Below, piece by piece: positions 32,960-42,547 of a stretch of 64,000 nt of DNA. The translations under genes were made by a program, and so were the position numbers. Source of the DNA: Acholeplasmataceae bacterium (lineage in GTDB: Bacteria > Bacillota_I > Bacilli_A > ML615J-28 > CAG-698); assembly GCA_012839485.1 (NCBI GenBank), contig DUNF01000058.1:1-64000 (forward strand). Direction: 5' to 3'. How positions within the stretch are numbered: position 1 is the first letter of the stretch; the number at the start of each line of letters is the position of its first letter. Below the pieces are notes generated by a model, which was not told where the DNA came from, ran no database searches, and was given only the letters and a program-made list of their open reading frames with translations.

Positions 32960-35900
32960 TTGAAAATTATTAGATTAAGACATATTGTTTTAGGTCTATT
33001 AGTTATAGCAATTGGTATTACTTTAAGTGTTTACTTTATTGGTGGCCTAAAGGCAACAACTATTAGCTATGATAATAAAGAATTCAATTCTGAAGAATTT
33101 TTGCTTGATTTTTCTCATCTAGAACAATATGATCGTAAAATTACTTTTAAGGCAGGATTTCCTGCAAGTGATATTGACAATGTAGCTAATGCATTACAAA
33201 CAGCAGGTTACAAAGTTGAAAAAACAGATTACTATGGCAATACAGCAATCTACCTTAACTTAAATGTTGGTTATAATGAAGAAGACATTGCTAATGAAAT
33301 GTATATTGCTCAACTTGCTATTGCTAGACTTTTTGAAGCTGGTGATTTTGATATGGTCATCTATGAAGATGATTTAGGTGAACCAGGAGTTGACAACTTA
33401 AAAATTGTAGCAACAACAGACAAGGGCAAAGCTGCTTTTCAAAAGATTGTAGATAAATTAACTGCATTAAACTTCTTTGATACTTACGAAACAGCTATTA
33501 TTCAAGTACCTAAAGAAGGTGGAGAAGAAGGTGAAATGGAAGATCAAGAAATCGTTCTTCCAAATAATACTAATATAGATTTTGATAATCATACTATTGT
33601 TTTCGATTATCCAATTAAGTTAATTGAAACTAAGATGTCAGAACTAGCAATAGTTCAAAAAGCAATTCCAGATCCAGATGAAGAAGTTCTTGCAAATATT
33701 CGTCAAGATACACAAAGAGCAGTTAGTATTTTAAATGATATTGCTGAGTCAATTGTTTTAAATTCAGTTTTAGATAGCATTGAATATCAAACATCAATTT
33801 TTGAAGAAGAAAGAATTGTAGCTCAAAATGAAAAGTTTACAATGTATATTAACGAAAAAACAACGGCTATTTCGATTGGTTTAAATTCAACTGGAACACC
33901 AAAGAAAGTTGGTGGACTTCAAGTTCAAGATAAAAATGGCTTCTCAGTATATGAATCATTTAATGTTTTATATCAGTTAAGTGATTACACAAACGAAAGA
34001 GGCGAATTAGTTAGTGGTGATGTTTTTAGACTTCGTTATTTTGGTCGAAGCGGAAAAGTTTCAGCAACAGCTTTAGGAACATATTCGAAGAGTGTAGCTT
34101 ATATGGACTTAATTAAAGGTATGGCTACAAAACACTACAAGATTAATTATGCTGGGGATAACAAAGTTCAAGTTTTATATGAAGTTGGTGAATTTACTAA
34201 CGCTAACAACTTCTTCCCTAAATATATTGAAAGAGAAGTATTTGAAGATGTAGTTAGAGGTAACACTTGGATTACAAAAGTTGTATCATCTGAGCGTGAT
34301 TCACAAGGTCATTTTAATTTAATTTATCGTGAAAATGGTGTTACAACAAACGAAGAAGCTGCAAATTATATTGAAGCAAATGGTTTAGGTAAAGCAACAC
34401 CAGCTTATAGTGCTGATGGTACTAATACTTTCTTAGGCTATTGGGATTTAAGTGGATTGCTTTGGACAGAAGCAGATTATGAAGATGGTAAAGTAACTAT
34501 AGATAAAGTTGGAAAACCAAAGTTGGTTGTGGGGGTAAACTGCAATACTAAAGATTCTCCTGTTCGAGTTAACCCATTCTTAACAGCGGCTAATATTAAG
34601 TCAATTATGGATGGTAACTATGAACTTATCTATAACATAACTACTAATGAAACAAATAAAAACTATATTCACTATACAGAAAATAGCTCTAAGACTTATG
34701 AGAATAAGGCTACATCAGAAGCAAGAAGAAATGAATTATATATGTTCTTATATGATACTAGTCCAACTAACTATATGAGAACTAGTACTTCGGTTATAGA
34801 TAAATATGATGATAGTAAAATTGTTTATTATGAAGGTAAACCAGTAGTTCAAGGTGGAGTTCCACTAAGAGACGCAGAAGGAAACTATGTTTATGATCAA
34901 CTAGGTAATCCAGTTCGTGCTCAATTTAGTGAACCTTTCTTAGCAGCTGAAGGCGAAGAAAGAAGAAATATTGTAGAAGAGCAAAACAGGATTTACCAAC
35001 AAAGTGCCGCTTCCGCAAGTGCGATTTTCCAAGTTGGAGTTCAATACGAGCTTACATTAAATGGTTTAAAATTTGATGTTTTACACGATTCAATTAAAGA
35101 AGGCGCTAGTGGTGAAGATGGTTATCCTCATGAATTCAAAATTTCAAGTATTGAAGTTTTACCTTTCTTTAATAAAAACTTTGACCATAACTCTGAAGGG
35201 GAAATTATTATCCCTGATGGTAGTGGAGCTGTTATTAGTTTTAATAGTGATAAACAAGATCAATTCGTAGCGGGTTATCAACCGAAAAAGATTTATGGTT
35301 TTGATAAATCGCAAATCTTACGTACAGCACCAGCTGATGTTCAAACAATAATGCTACCAATGTATGCTTATTTAGATAAGACAGAAAATGTTGGGGTTAT
35401 TGGTATTATTGAATCTGCTCCAAGTCATCATAGTATTGTAGCTGACTTTATGAGAACAAGAACAGCAGGTAGTTCAAACTATGTTAACTATGAAGTAAGT
35501 ATGAGAGATTCTGAGTTTGTAAATGTTGGAAGATCATGGTATGTATCTTCATATCAAAAATGGTCAAAATCGATGATTCCTACGGACTTATCATATTACT
35601 TCCAGTTCATTGTTCCAGAAACAATTGAAGATGGGGAAGTAAAATCAAATGCTAACTTTAATTATGTAGAGGTAGCAAAGCAATATCGTCGTTATTTAAT
35701 TAACAAATATAATTTAAAAGAAATTGATAAAACTAAGACTAATGTAGTTAATCTAAACTTCTTAGGTGCTTTTGAAAAAGATACAATGACAGCTGGATTT
35801 GTTTATCAAAAAACACATAGTCTAACAACTTTTGAAGAAGCACAAGAGATTATTGAAATCTTAAAAGAAAAAGGTGTAAAAAACTTTAGTGTTAGTTATA

Positions 35901-36913
35901 CATCATGGACTAAAGATGAGATGGAACCTAAAGCAAGAAAAGATATTAGAATTTCTAACGTTTTAGGTGGAACAAAAGGCTTTAAAAAGTTAAGTGAATT
36001 CTTAACTGAGAACAATATTAATTTCTATCCAGAAGTTAATGTTTCTACAAACCAAGGATATGACTATCCATTTGGTATGAGAAAGTACAATGCTAAGAGT
36101 GTAAGTAATACAGAAACTGTATATTATCCTTATGTAGTACCTACTGGTAGATTTGATCGTTCTCTTGCTCCGATTTATCATATTTCACCTCGTTTTTATC
36201 AATCATACTTTAATAAATACTTAGCTAATTATGAGAAACTTAACACTTCGGGTATTTACTTATCTGATTTAGGTAACTTAAAAGTTTCATCATATGATAA
36301 TAAAAAAGAAATTTTTACTGCTGTTGGTCAAGATTATCAAATAGCTACATTAGACATAGCTAAAGAGTCTGGTAAAAAGGTAATGCTTAAAAATCCGTTT
36401 GATTACGCATTACAATATGCAAATATTATTGTTGATGCACCAGTTACTACAACTTTATATCCAGCAGTAGAGCATTCGATTCCTTTATATCAATTAGCAT
36501 TAAGTGGATTAGTTGACTATACAACAACTACAGTTAACTATAACAATCAACAATCTTATCGTTGGTATCTATTAAAAGCTTTGGAGACTGGTTCGAATTT
36601 GAACTTCGTAATTTCATATGCGGATACTAATACCTTACTAACGACTGATTATACAGAGTACTTTAATACTTACTTCCTAAACTGGGAAAACAAAATTGTT
36701 GAGATGAATCAAAGAATCAATGAGGCAGGAATTCACCAAGGAAGATTAGTAGACCATAAGTACATTACAGACAACGTAGTTCAATCTACGTATGCAAATG
36801 ATTTGGGTGTTGTTTGTAGAGTTATTATTAACTATGCCAATAGCCAATACTTAGATAGCGTAAATGGAATTTCCATTGCTGCAAATGACTATGTCATCTT
36901 GGAAGGAGAATAA
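32960..36913 (+). CDS. Giant DUF5696 extracytoplasmic protein
   Basis: A 1317-residue protein with an N-terminal membrane helix (7-29) and a large outer region. The DUF5696 part begins near residue 725 (EVLPFFNKNF, then IIPDGSGAVISF) and continues into a barrel-like region with YTSWTKDEMEPKAR and NINFYPEVNVSTNQ. This is reminiscent of glycoside hydrolase TIM barrels, though no catalytic pair can be named. The first 700 residues are mostly beta and lack a recognised domain. It starts at TTG after a strong AGAAGGAGG. DUF5696 genes commonly sit with sugar permeases, so surface glycan binding or processing is inferred. Confidence 0.8.
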   Translation: MKIIRLRHIVLGLLVIAIGITLSVYFIGGLKATTISYDNKEFNSEEFLLDFSHLEQYDRKITFKAGFPASDIDNVANALQTAGYKVEKTDYYGNTAIYLNLNVGYNEEDIANEMYIAQLAIARLFEAGDFDMVIYEDDLGEPGVDNLKIVATTDKGKAAFQKIVDKLTALNFFDTYETAIIQVPKEGGEEGEMEDQEIVLPNNTNIDFDNHTIVFDYPIKLIETKMSELAIVQKAIPDPDEEVLANIRQDTQRAVSILNDIAESIVLNSVLDSIEYQTSIFEEERIVAQNEKFTMYINEKTTAISIGLNSTGTPKKVGGLQVQDKNGFSVYESFNVLYQLSDYTNERGELVSGDVFRLRYFGRSGKVSATALGTYSKSVAYMDLIKGMATKHYKINYAGDNKVQVLYEVGEFTNANNFFPKYIEREVFEDVVRGNTWITKVVSSERDSQGHFNLIYRENGVTTNEEAANYIEANGLGKATPAYSADGTNTFLGYWDLSGLLWTEADYEDGKVTIDKVGKPKLVVGVNCNTKDSPVRVNPFLTAANIKSIMDGNYELIYNITTNETNKNYIHYTENSSKTYENKATSEARRNELYMFLYDTSPTNYMRTSTSVIDKYDDSKIVYYEGKPVVQGGVPLRDAEGNYVYDQLGNPVRAQFSEPFLAAEGEERRNIVEEQNRIYQQSAASASAIFQVGVQYELTLNGLKFDVLHDSIKEGASGEDGYPHEFKISSIEVLPFFNKNFDHNSEGEIIIPDGSGAVISFNSDKQDQFVAGYQPKKIYGFDKSQILRTAPADVQTIMLPMYAYLDKTENVGVIGIIESAPSHHSIVADFMRTRTAGSSNYVNYEVSMRDSEFVNVGRSWYVSSYQKWSKSMIPTDLSYYFQFIVPETIEDGEVKSNANFNYVEVAKQYRRYLINKYNLKEIDKTKTNVVNLNFLGAFEKDTMTAGFVYQKTHSLTTFEEAQEIIEILKEKGVKNFSVSYTSWTKDEMEPKARKDIRISNVLGGTKGFKKLSEFLTENNINFYPEVNVSTNQGYDYPFGMRKYNAKSVSNTETVYYPYVVPTGRFDRSLAPIYHISPRFYQSYFNKYLANYEKLNTSGIYLSDLGNLKVSSYDNKKEIFTAVGQDYQIATLDIAKESGKKVMLKNPFDYALQYANIIVDAPVTTTLYPAVEHSIPLYQLALSGLVDYTTTTVNYNNQQSYRWYLLKALETGSNLNFVISYADTNTLLTTDYTEYFNTYFLNWENKIVEMNQRINEAGIHQGRLVDHKYITDNVVQSTYANDLGVVCRVIINYANSQYLDSVNGISIAANDYVILEGE

Positions 36914-36915
36914 TT

Positions 36916-38151
36916 ATGAATCAAAATCAAACTAAAAAAACCTTCAAAGAAAAATGGAATGACTATTTTGCTAGGAGAAGATATTATATTGCTTTAGAAG
37001 AACAAGCAAAGCAAGATAAAATCCAAGCCAAAAGAGAAAAAGAGATGCAAAAGCAACTTGAAAAAGATCAAAAAGCTCAAGCTAGAAGAGACAAAGTTAC
37101 TTGGTATAAAAAAGTTAAATGGGCAATTCAAGACTTTTTCCATAAGATTAACAACTCAAAACCAGTTGTAAAGGTAAAAGATGCTTTATCTTTTGTTCCA
37201 AGAAAACTAACTAGGAATTTAACTCATAGAAAAAAGAAAGCTTTATGGGGAGTTGTCTTTGTAATTCCGCTAATTATTGGTTTTGGTTATTTCTTCTTAA
37301 TTCCGTTTATTACAACTGTTTTCTATAGTTTTTCTCATATTCAAACGATAGGTTTAAATCCTGTTACAGGAGATAATATGGGAGTTATTACTGAAAATAT
37401 TGGTTTTGATAACTATCAATTTGTTTGGAATCAACATTCTACATTCAGACAAAGATTATTAACTTCATTTGGTAACACTTTACTTGAAGTACCATTAGTA
37501 TTAATTTTCAGTTTAATTATCGCAGTTGTTTTAAATACACAATTTCCTGGCCGTAGTTTTGTAAGAGCAGTCTTCTTTATGCCAGTTATCTTTAACTCAC
37601 AAGCAGTTGAAGTTGCAATGAAAACAGGAGCAGAATTAACAGCTGCTACTGCAGAAACAACAAGTACAATGTTCCAAGGTGGATTTGACTTTAGTTTCTT
37701 CTTACTCGAAGCGGGAGTTCCGGGAGGTGTTGTAACCTTCTTGGGCAATGTAACGTCCTCGATTTATGATGTAATTACATATTCGGGGGTTCAAATCTTA
37801 ATTTTCTTAAGTGCGATTCAATCAGTTCCTAAACATCTATATGAAGCAGCTAAAATGGAGGGGGCAACTCAATATGAAATCTTCTGGAAAATTACTTTCC
37901 CAATGGTTTCACCATTAATGCTTACGGCAGGTGTTTATACTGTTGTTGACTCCTTCTTACGAAGTGATCTCTTAAGTATTTTAGATTATTATTCAGTAAA
38001 TAACTTTGTAGCCTTAACTGGTGGTTTAGGTATGGTTACTGCTCATGGTATTCATGCGGCTATGAGCTGGTTATTCTGTTTATCATCAATCATACTAATA
38101 TCTTTAGTATTGATTGTAATATCAAGGGTGGTGTTCTATTATGACGAGTAA
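36916..38151 (+). CDS. Second MalF-type permease with long charged N-terminus
   Basis: A 411-residue permease. The first 105 residues are a highly charged, coiled-coil-like cytosolic segment, absent from typical MalF-like proteins. Helices begin at LWGVVFVIPLIIGFGYFFLI. The EAA loop is YEAAKMEGATQYEIFWKITFP near residue 311. It overlaps the MalG-type gene by 11 bases. A large extracytoplasmic loop holds an Ala/Thr-rich stretch (about 236-265). Confidence 0.9.
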   Translation: MNQNQTKKTFKEKWNDYFARRRYYIALEEQAKQDKIQAKREKEMQKQLEKDQKAQARRDKVTWYKKVKWAIQDFFHKINNSKPVVKVKDALSFVPRKLTRNLTHRKKKALWGVVFVIPLIIGFGYFFLIPFITTVFYSFSHIQTIGLNPVTGDNMGVITENIGFDNYQFVWNQHSTFRQRLLTSFGNTLLEVPLVLIFSLIIAVVLNTQFPGRSFVRAVFFMPVIFNSQAVEVAMKTGAELTAATAETTSTMFQGGFDFSFFLLEAGVPGGVVTFLGNVTSSIYDVITYSGVQILIFLSAIQSVPKHLYEAAKMEGATQYEIFWKITFPMVSPLMLTAGVYTVVDSFLRSDLLSILDYYSVNNFVALTGGLGMVTAHGIHAAMSWLFCLSSIILISLVLIVISRVVFYYDE

Positions 38152-39175
38152 ACAAAAAATTGTAGTACCACAAGAATATTATTCTAAACCTGTTTTAACT
38201 GAGCATGAAAAAAAGACAAGAAGAAAAGTTTATGCCCAAAAAGTTGGTGGTAGAGCTGGTAGAATTTTTAGAACGCTTATTTTAATAGGATTATGTTTTG
38301 TAATTCTTTTACCGATTTTCCAAAAATTCTCTTATGCGTTTAGATCACCTAACGACTTAACTAATCCTCAAGTTGTTTGGATTCCATCTGAATTTAGTAC
38401 AGCTAATATTGGTTTAGCCATGGACTTACTTGATTATTGGCCTACTTTAGTAAGAACTACACTTCTTTCTTTAGCAGTAATGTTTATCCAAGTTATGGCA
38501 TCAGCAATAGCCGGTTATGCTTTTGCTAAGTTAAGATTTAAAGGAAGTAATATTCTCTTTTATCTTATTCTCTTTACCTTAGTTGTACCGAATGAGACTT
38601 TACATGTTTCAAGATCGTTATTCTTAGTTAACACAACATTTTTTGGTATAAAGTTGATGGGAACAGTACTATCCATATTTATCCTATCAGCATTTGGTCA
38701 AGGAATAAGATCAGCGATTTTCATTTATCTTTTCAGACAGTTCTTTAGAAATATACCAGCAGAACTAGAAGAATCTGCGCAAGTGGATGGTGCTGGTGTT
38801 ATTAGAACATTCTGGAGTGTAATGTTACCAAACGCTAGAGGAGCGATAGTTGTTGTGGCATTGTTTGCTTTTGTATGGCAATGGAATGATTATTACTTTG
38901 CGAGATTGTTTAGTATCGTTCAATCATATCCGGTATTAGCAGCTCGTTTAGGGGAAGGAACGGATCGTTTGTTTACGGTTATTAGTGGTTGGGTAGCCAA
39001 AGGTAAACCCATCTTTGATACTTTAACGGATGAAGCTTTAGCGACCGATCCGATGTTCTATGGATTAATTGCGAATACTGCAGCACTACTAATGATGCTA
39101 CCGTTATTAATCGGTTATTTCTTCGTTCAAAAACAATTTGTAGAGGGAATTGAAAGAACCGGAATCACGGGATAA
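38141..39175 (+). CDS. Second MalG-type permease
   Basis: A 344-residue permease with six helices and the EAA loop EESAQVDGAGVIRTFWSVML near residue 209. It ends with the usual QKQFVEGIERTGITG tail of MalG-like proteins, which contacts the substrate path or ATPase in related systems. It is the last gene of the GH20 operon, followed by a strong terminator. The cognate binding protein may be the Ig-stalked lipoprotein at 42548. Confidence 0.93.
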   Translation: MTSKQKIVVPQEYYSKPVLTEHEKKTRRKVYAQKVGGRAGRIFRTLILIGLCFVILLPIFQKFSYAFRSPNDLTNPQVVWIPSEFSTANIGLAMDLLDYWPTLVRTTLLSLAVMFIQVMASAIAGYAFAKLRFKGSNILFYLILFTLVVPNETLHVSRSLFLVNTTFFGIKLMGTVLSIFILSAFGQGIRSAIFIYLFRQFFRNIPAELEESAQVDGAGVIRTFWSVMLPNARGAIVVVALFAFVWQWNDYYFARLFSIVQSYPVLAARLGEGTDRLFTVISGWVAKGKPIFDTLTDEALATDPMFYGLIANTAALLMMLPLLIGYFFVQKQFVEGIERTGITG

Positions 39176-39180
39176 ATAAA

Positions 39181-39210
39181 AGGTGCTATTTTATAAATAG
39201 CACCTTTCTT
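39181..39210 (+). terminator. Terminator of the GH20/ABC operon
   Basis: AGGTGCTATTT (39181-39191), the loop TAT and AAATAGCACCT (39195-39205), then T-rich sequence. A perfect 11-bp stem. Confidence 0.92.
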
Positions 39211-39228
39211 TTGTTTAAGGAGGATTTG

Positions 39229-41490
39229 ATGAAACTAAAAGATTTAAGTTTAAAACAAAAAGTTGGACAAATGCTTATGTTTAGTTTTCATGGAACTAGT
39301 TATAATGAACAAGTAGATTATCTTTTAAATGAGTTAAAGCTTGGAGGCTTGATTTTATTTAAAAGAAACATTACTTCTTTAAAGCAAGTAAGCAAATTAA
39401 ATAGCGAGATTTCTCAAGATAAAAAGATTAGACCATTTATTGCTTTAGACCAAGAAGGTGGACCAGTTCAAAGAATTGAAAAAGGAATAACACCACTTCT
39501 TTCTGCGATGGGTTTTGCAGCTAATGGAAAGGATCCATATGAGTTATATAAAGGGGCAGGTAGGGACTTAAAACATTTAGGTTTTAGTATTAACTTTGCT
39601 CCCGTAGCAGATGTTAATAATAATCCTTATAATCCTGTAATTAACTCAAGGAGTTATTCTGATAATCCAAAACTTGTTTCAAGGTATGTTTTAAGAGCAA
39701 GTCAAGGATTTAAAGATGCTAAGCTAATTGCAACTGTTAAACATTTTCCAGGTCATGGTGATACGAATGTAGATAGTCATTTAGGTTTACCAATTGTCAA
39801 TAAGTCTTTAGAAGAAATTGAAAAAGTAGAACTTTATCCTTTTAAAGAAGCTATTGAAAATGGGGCTAATGGAATAATGATGTCGCATATTGTTTATCAA
39901 TGTTTAGATAAAGATAATCCTGCTAGCCTATCTTATAACATTATTACTAAACTTCTTAAAGAAAAGTTAGGATTTAAAGGACTAGTTGTCACTGATTCAT
40001 TAACAATGAAAGCTATTTGGGATAACTATAGTATTAAAGAGATTATCAAGAAAGGAGTCTTAGCGGGAAATGATATTTTATGTTTCTGCGGTAAGGCTGA
40101 TTTAAATGAACAAAAAGAAATCTATAATACTTTTGTTAGTTTAGTGGAAGAAGGAGAAATTCCTCTTTCAAGAGTAGATGAAGCAGTTAAGAAGATTTTA
40201 GAATATAAAGAAATTTATTTGGAAAAAGATTTAGATTTTGAAAACAATTTAAGTGTTATTAAAAAGGAAGAAAAATCTAAACTAGCAGAAGAGTTTGCTT
40301 TAGAATCAATTACTTTAGTAAAAGATAAGGGGCTAGTTCCAATAAAAAAACAAGAAAAGATTTTTGCGATCTTTCCGGAAATTAAACTATTTAGTTTAGT
40401 TGATAACAAAGAAAATGATTATTTTACTTTACAAGATTTCTTAGATTGTAATGAAGTTGTAATAAATAAAGAATTTACTAATTATAAGTTAATTAAGGAT
40501 GAGATTAAAAAAGCAGATAAAGTAATCTTTTGTACTTATAATGTAACTAAGGGGGATTATCAAACTAAAGTTTGGGAAGTTCTAGATCCAAATAAAACAA
40601 TTGTAGTTAGCATGAGATCACCTTATGATATCTTACATTTAGAAAATGTTGAGAGTTATATTTGCTTATATGAAGCAACTTTACTTTCTTTGAAAAGTTT
40701 AGTAAAATTAATATATAGTGGTAAGTTTAAAGGAAGCTTGCCGATTAAATTAGAAGGAGGAAATATGAAAATTATTAGAGTTAAAGACTATGAAGAAATG
40801 AGTAAAAAGGCCGCTGAAATAATAGCTGATGTAGTTAAGAAAAACCCTGCAGCTAATTTAGGTTTAGCTACTGGTTCAAGTCCTTTAGGTACTTATGAAA
40901 ATCTAATTAAAAAGTATAAAGCTAAAGAGATTTCTTTTAAAGATATAAAGAGTTTTAATTTAGATGAATATTGCCAGTTAGATAAGAATCATGAGCAAAG
41001 CTATTATTCTTATATGAATGAAAACTTATTTAAACACATTGATATTAAAAAAGCAAATACTCATTTACCTTCATCTGAAGGAGATGACTTAGAAGCTAAC
41101 TGTAAAAAGTATAATGATTTATTAAAGAAAAATCCTGTTGATTTACAGTTATTAGGAATTGGTGGTAATGGCCATATTGGTTTTAATGAACCTGGAACTG
41201 CCTTTACTCAAGAAACATTTGTAGTTAAGTTAGCTGAGAAAACAAGAGAAGATAATAAGAGATTTTTTGCATCAATTGATGAGGTTCCAAAGTATGCAAT
41301 TACGATGGGAATTAAGAATATTATGGATGCGAAAGCAATTTTGATGGTAATTAGTGGAAAAGGAAAGCAAGATGCAGTTAATAAACTTTTATCTAAGAAA
41401 GTATCTGAAGATTTTCCAGCAAGCATTTTACATAAGCATCCAAATGTTACGGTAATTATTGATGATGCTGCATATGGAGATAATAAATGA
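39229..41490 (+). CDS. nagZ-nagB: NagZ-type GH3 beta-N-acetylglucosaminidase fused to glucosamine-6-phosphate deaminase
   Basis: Residues 1 to about 510 are a two-domain GH3 enzyme: DQEGGPVQR, the Asp-His dyad loop KHFPGHGDTNVDSH and the nucleophile in LVVTDSLTMKA. It would release GlcNAc from muropeptide sugars in the cytosol (no signal peptide). From residue 513 the frame is NagB: LGLATGSSPLGTYE, FNLDEY, the active-site GIGGNGHIGFNEPG. NagB turns glucosamine-6-P into fructose-6-P and ammonia. At the junction, a strong AGAAGGAGG site (40752-40760) and an in-frame ATG (40765) can start free NagB. The linker E-G-G-N is encoded by that site itself. The start ATG 39229 follows AGGAGG. Confidence 0.92.
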   Translation: MKLKDLSLKQKVGQMLMFSFHGTSYNEQVDYLLNELKLGGLILFKRNITSLKQVSKLNSEISQDKKIRPFIALDQEGGPVQRIEKGITPLLSAMGFAANGKDPYELYKGAGRDLKHLGFSINFAPVADVNNNPYNPVINSRSYSDNPKLVSRYVLRASQGFKDAKLIATVKHFPGHGDTNVDSHLGLPIVNKSLEEIEKVELYPFKEAIENGANGIMMSHIVYQCLDKDNPASLSYNIITKLLKEKLGFKGLVVTDSLTMKAIWDNYSIKEIIKKGVLAGNDILCFCGKADLNEQKEIYNTFVSLVEEGEIPLSRVDEAVKKILEYKEIYLEKDLDFENNLSVIKKEEKSKLAEEFALESITLVKDKGLVPIKKQEKIFAIFPEIKLFSLVDNKENDYFTLQDFLDCNEVVINKEFTNYKLIKDEIKKADKVIFCTYNVTKGDYQTKVWEVLDPNKTIVVSMRSPYDILHLENVESYICLYEATLLSLKSLVKLIYSGKFKGSLPIKLEGGNMKIIRVKDYEEMSKKAAEIIADVVKKNPAANLGLATGSSPLGTYENLIKKYKAKEISFKDIKSFNLDEYCQLDKNHEQSYYSYMNENLFKHIDIKKANTHLPSSEGDDLEANCKKYNDLLKKNPVDLQLLGIGGNGHIGFNEPGTAFTQETFVVKLAEKTREDNKRFFASIDEVPKYAITMGIKNIMDAKAILMVISGKGKQDAVNKLLSKKVSEDFPASILHKHPNVTVIIDDAAYGDNK

Positions 41491-42443
41491 TAGAGTATAA
41501 AAACTTTAAACAATTTAAAGATTACCATTTAATCCAAGAATTATGGAATGATGATTTACTTGGAATGTATCCAATTTCTGATTTTATCTTTAAGCAAAAT
41601 GTTACAGAGAATAAATATGTTCTTAAAGAAAATTCTTTTGTAGCATTAGCTGGAGATGAAGTTGTTGGGTTTATTATTTCTAAAGAGTTTATGAATGATA
41701 TGGTTAAAAGATATCATGATATTGGTTTTATTAGTTTATTTTATGTAAAGAGAAAATATCGTAAGCAAAAAATTGCCACAACTCTTTTTGAAAAAGTAGA
41801 AGCTGGTTTTAAGAAATTGGGTAAAAAGACAATTTGGATTGGAAAAGATATCAATAATTTCTTTCCAGGAGTTCCAGTTGATTTCAATCATCTAACAACA
41901 GACTTTTTAGAAAAAATAGGTTATAACAATTTAGGGCCTACTCATGATATGGTATGTTACCATTACCAAAAAGATGTAATTGAACATTTTGAGAATATGG
42001 AAAAATATCAATATCGTTATTTTGAGAAAAAAGATTATAAAGCTACTAAAGCATTTTTTGAGAAGTGTTTTCCTGGAAGATGGGAATTTGAATTCCAAGA
42101 TTATTATGAGACAGGAATATTTGGTAAAGATTATATAATTTGCTTAGATAAAGATCAAGTTGTTGGTTTTGTAAGATTAAGTGATACAAAAGTTCCAGTA
42201 TTTCCTTACCATATTACTTGGTATCAAAAGTTCAATAATCTAGGTGCACTTGGGCCTTTAGGTGTTGATAGTGACCATAGAAGACAAAAAATTGGCAGTA
42301 ATTTATTAAAAATTGCAATTAAAGACTTACATGATCGAGGATGTACAGAACTTTTAATTGATTGGACAGGACTTTTAGACGTTTATAATCGTTTAGGATT
42401 TGAGGTTTGGAAGAGTTATACAACTTACGATAAAAAGATTTAA
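41487..42443 (+). CDS. Protein with two GNAT domains, possible GlmA-like amino-sugar acetyltransferase
   Basis: A 318-residue protein. The first GNAT domain (about 1-150) shows LFYVKRKYRKQKIATTLFEK. The second (about 165-318) shows LGVDSDHRRQKIGSNLL and the final YNRLGFEVWKSY. The start ATGA overlaps the nagB stop. In Clostridium acetobutylicum a two-domain GNAT, GlmA, is encoded with nagZ and murK and re-acetylates glucosamine from wall sugars. The similar size and neighbourhood suggest the same role, but this is inference. It is a distant paralogue of the gene at 20277. Confidence 0.75.
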   Translation: MIEYKNFKQFKDYHLIQELWNDDLLGMYPISDFIFKQNVTENKYVLKENSFVALAGDEVVGFIISKEFMNDMVKRYHDIGFISLFYVKRKYRKQKIATTLFEKVEAGFKKLGKKTIWIGKDINNFFPGVPVDFNHLTTDFLEKIGYNNLGPTHDMVCYHYQKDVIEHFENMEKYQYRYFEKKDYKATKAFFEKCFPGRWEFEFQDYYETGIFGKDYIICLDKDQVVGFVRLSDTKVPVFPYHITWYQKFNNLGALGPLGVDSDHRRQKIGSNLLKIAIKDLHDRGCTELLIDWTGLLDVYNRLGFEVWKSYTTYDKKI

Positions 42444-42469
42444 AACTAGATATCGTTTCCAAAAAACTC

Positions 42470-42498
42470 TTGATATTTCAGGTATTATTTAGTATAAT
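42470..42498 (+). promoter_or_regulatory. Promoter of the Ig-stalked binding lipoprotein
   Basis: TTGATA (42470-42475), 17 bases and TATAAT (42493-42498). An AAGGAGG site precedes the ATG at 42548. Confidence 0.85.
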
Positions 42499-42547
42499 AA
42501 TAATGAGGTCGTAGGACTTAAAGCAAATCAAACAAGGAGGAAAAATC

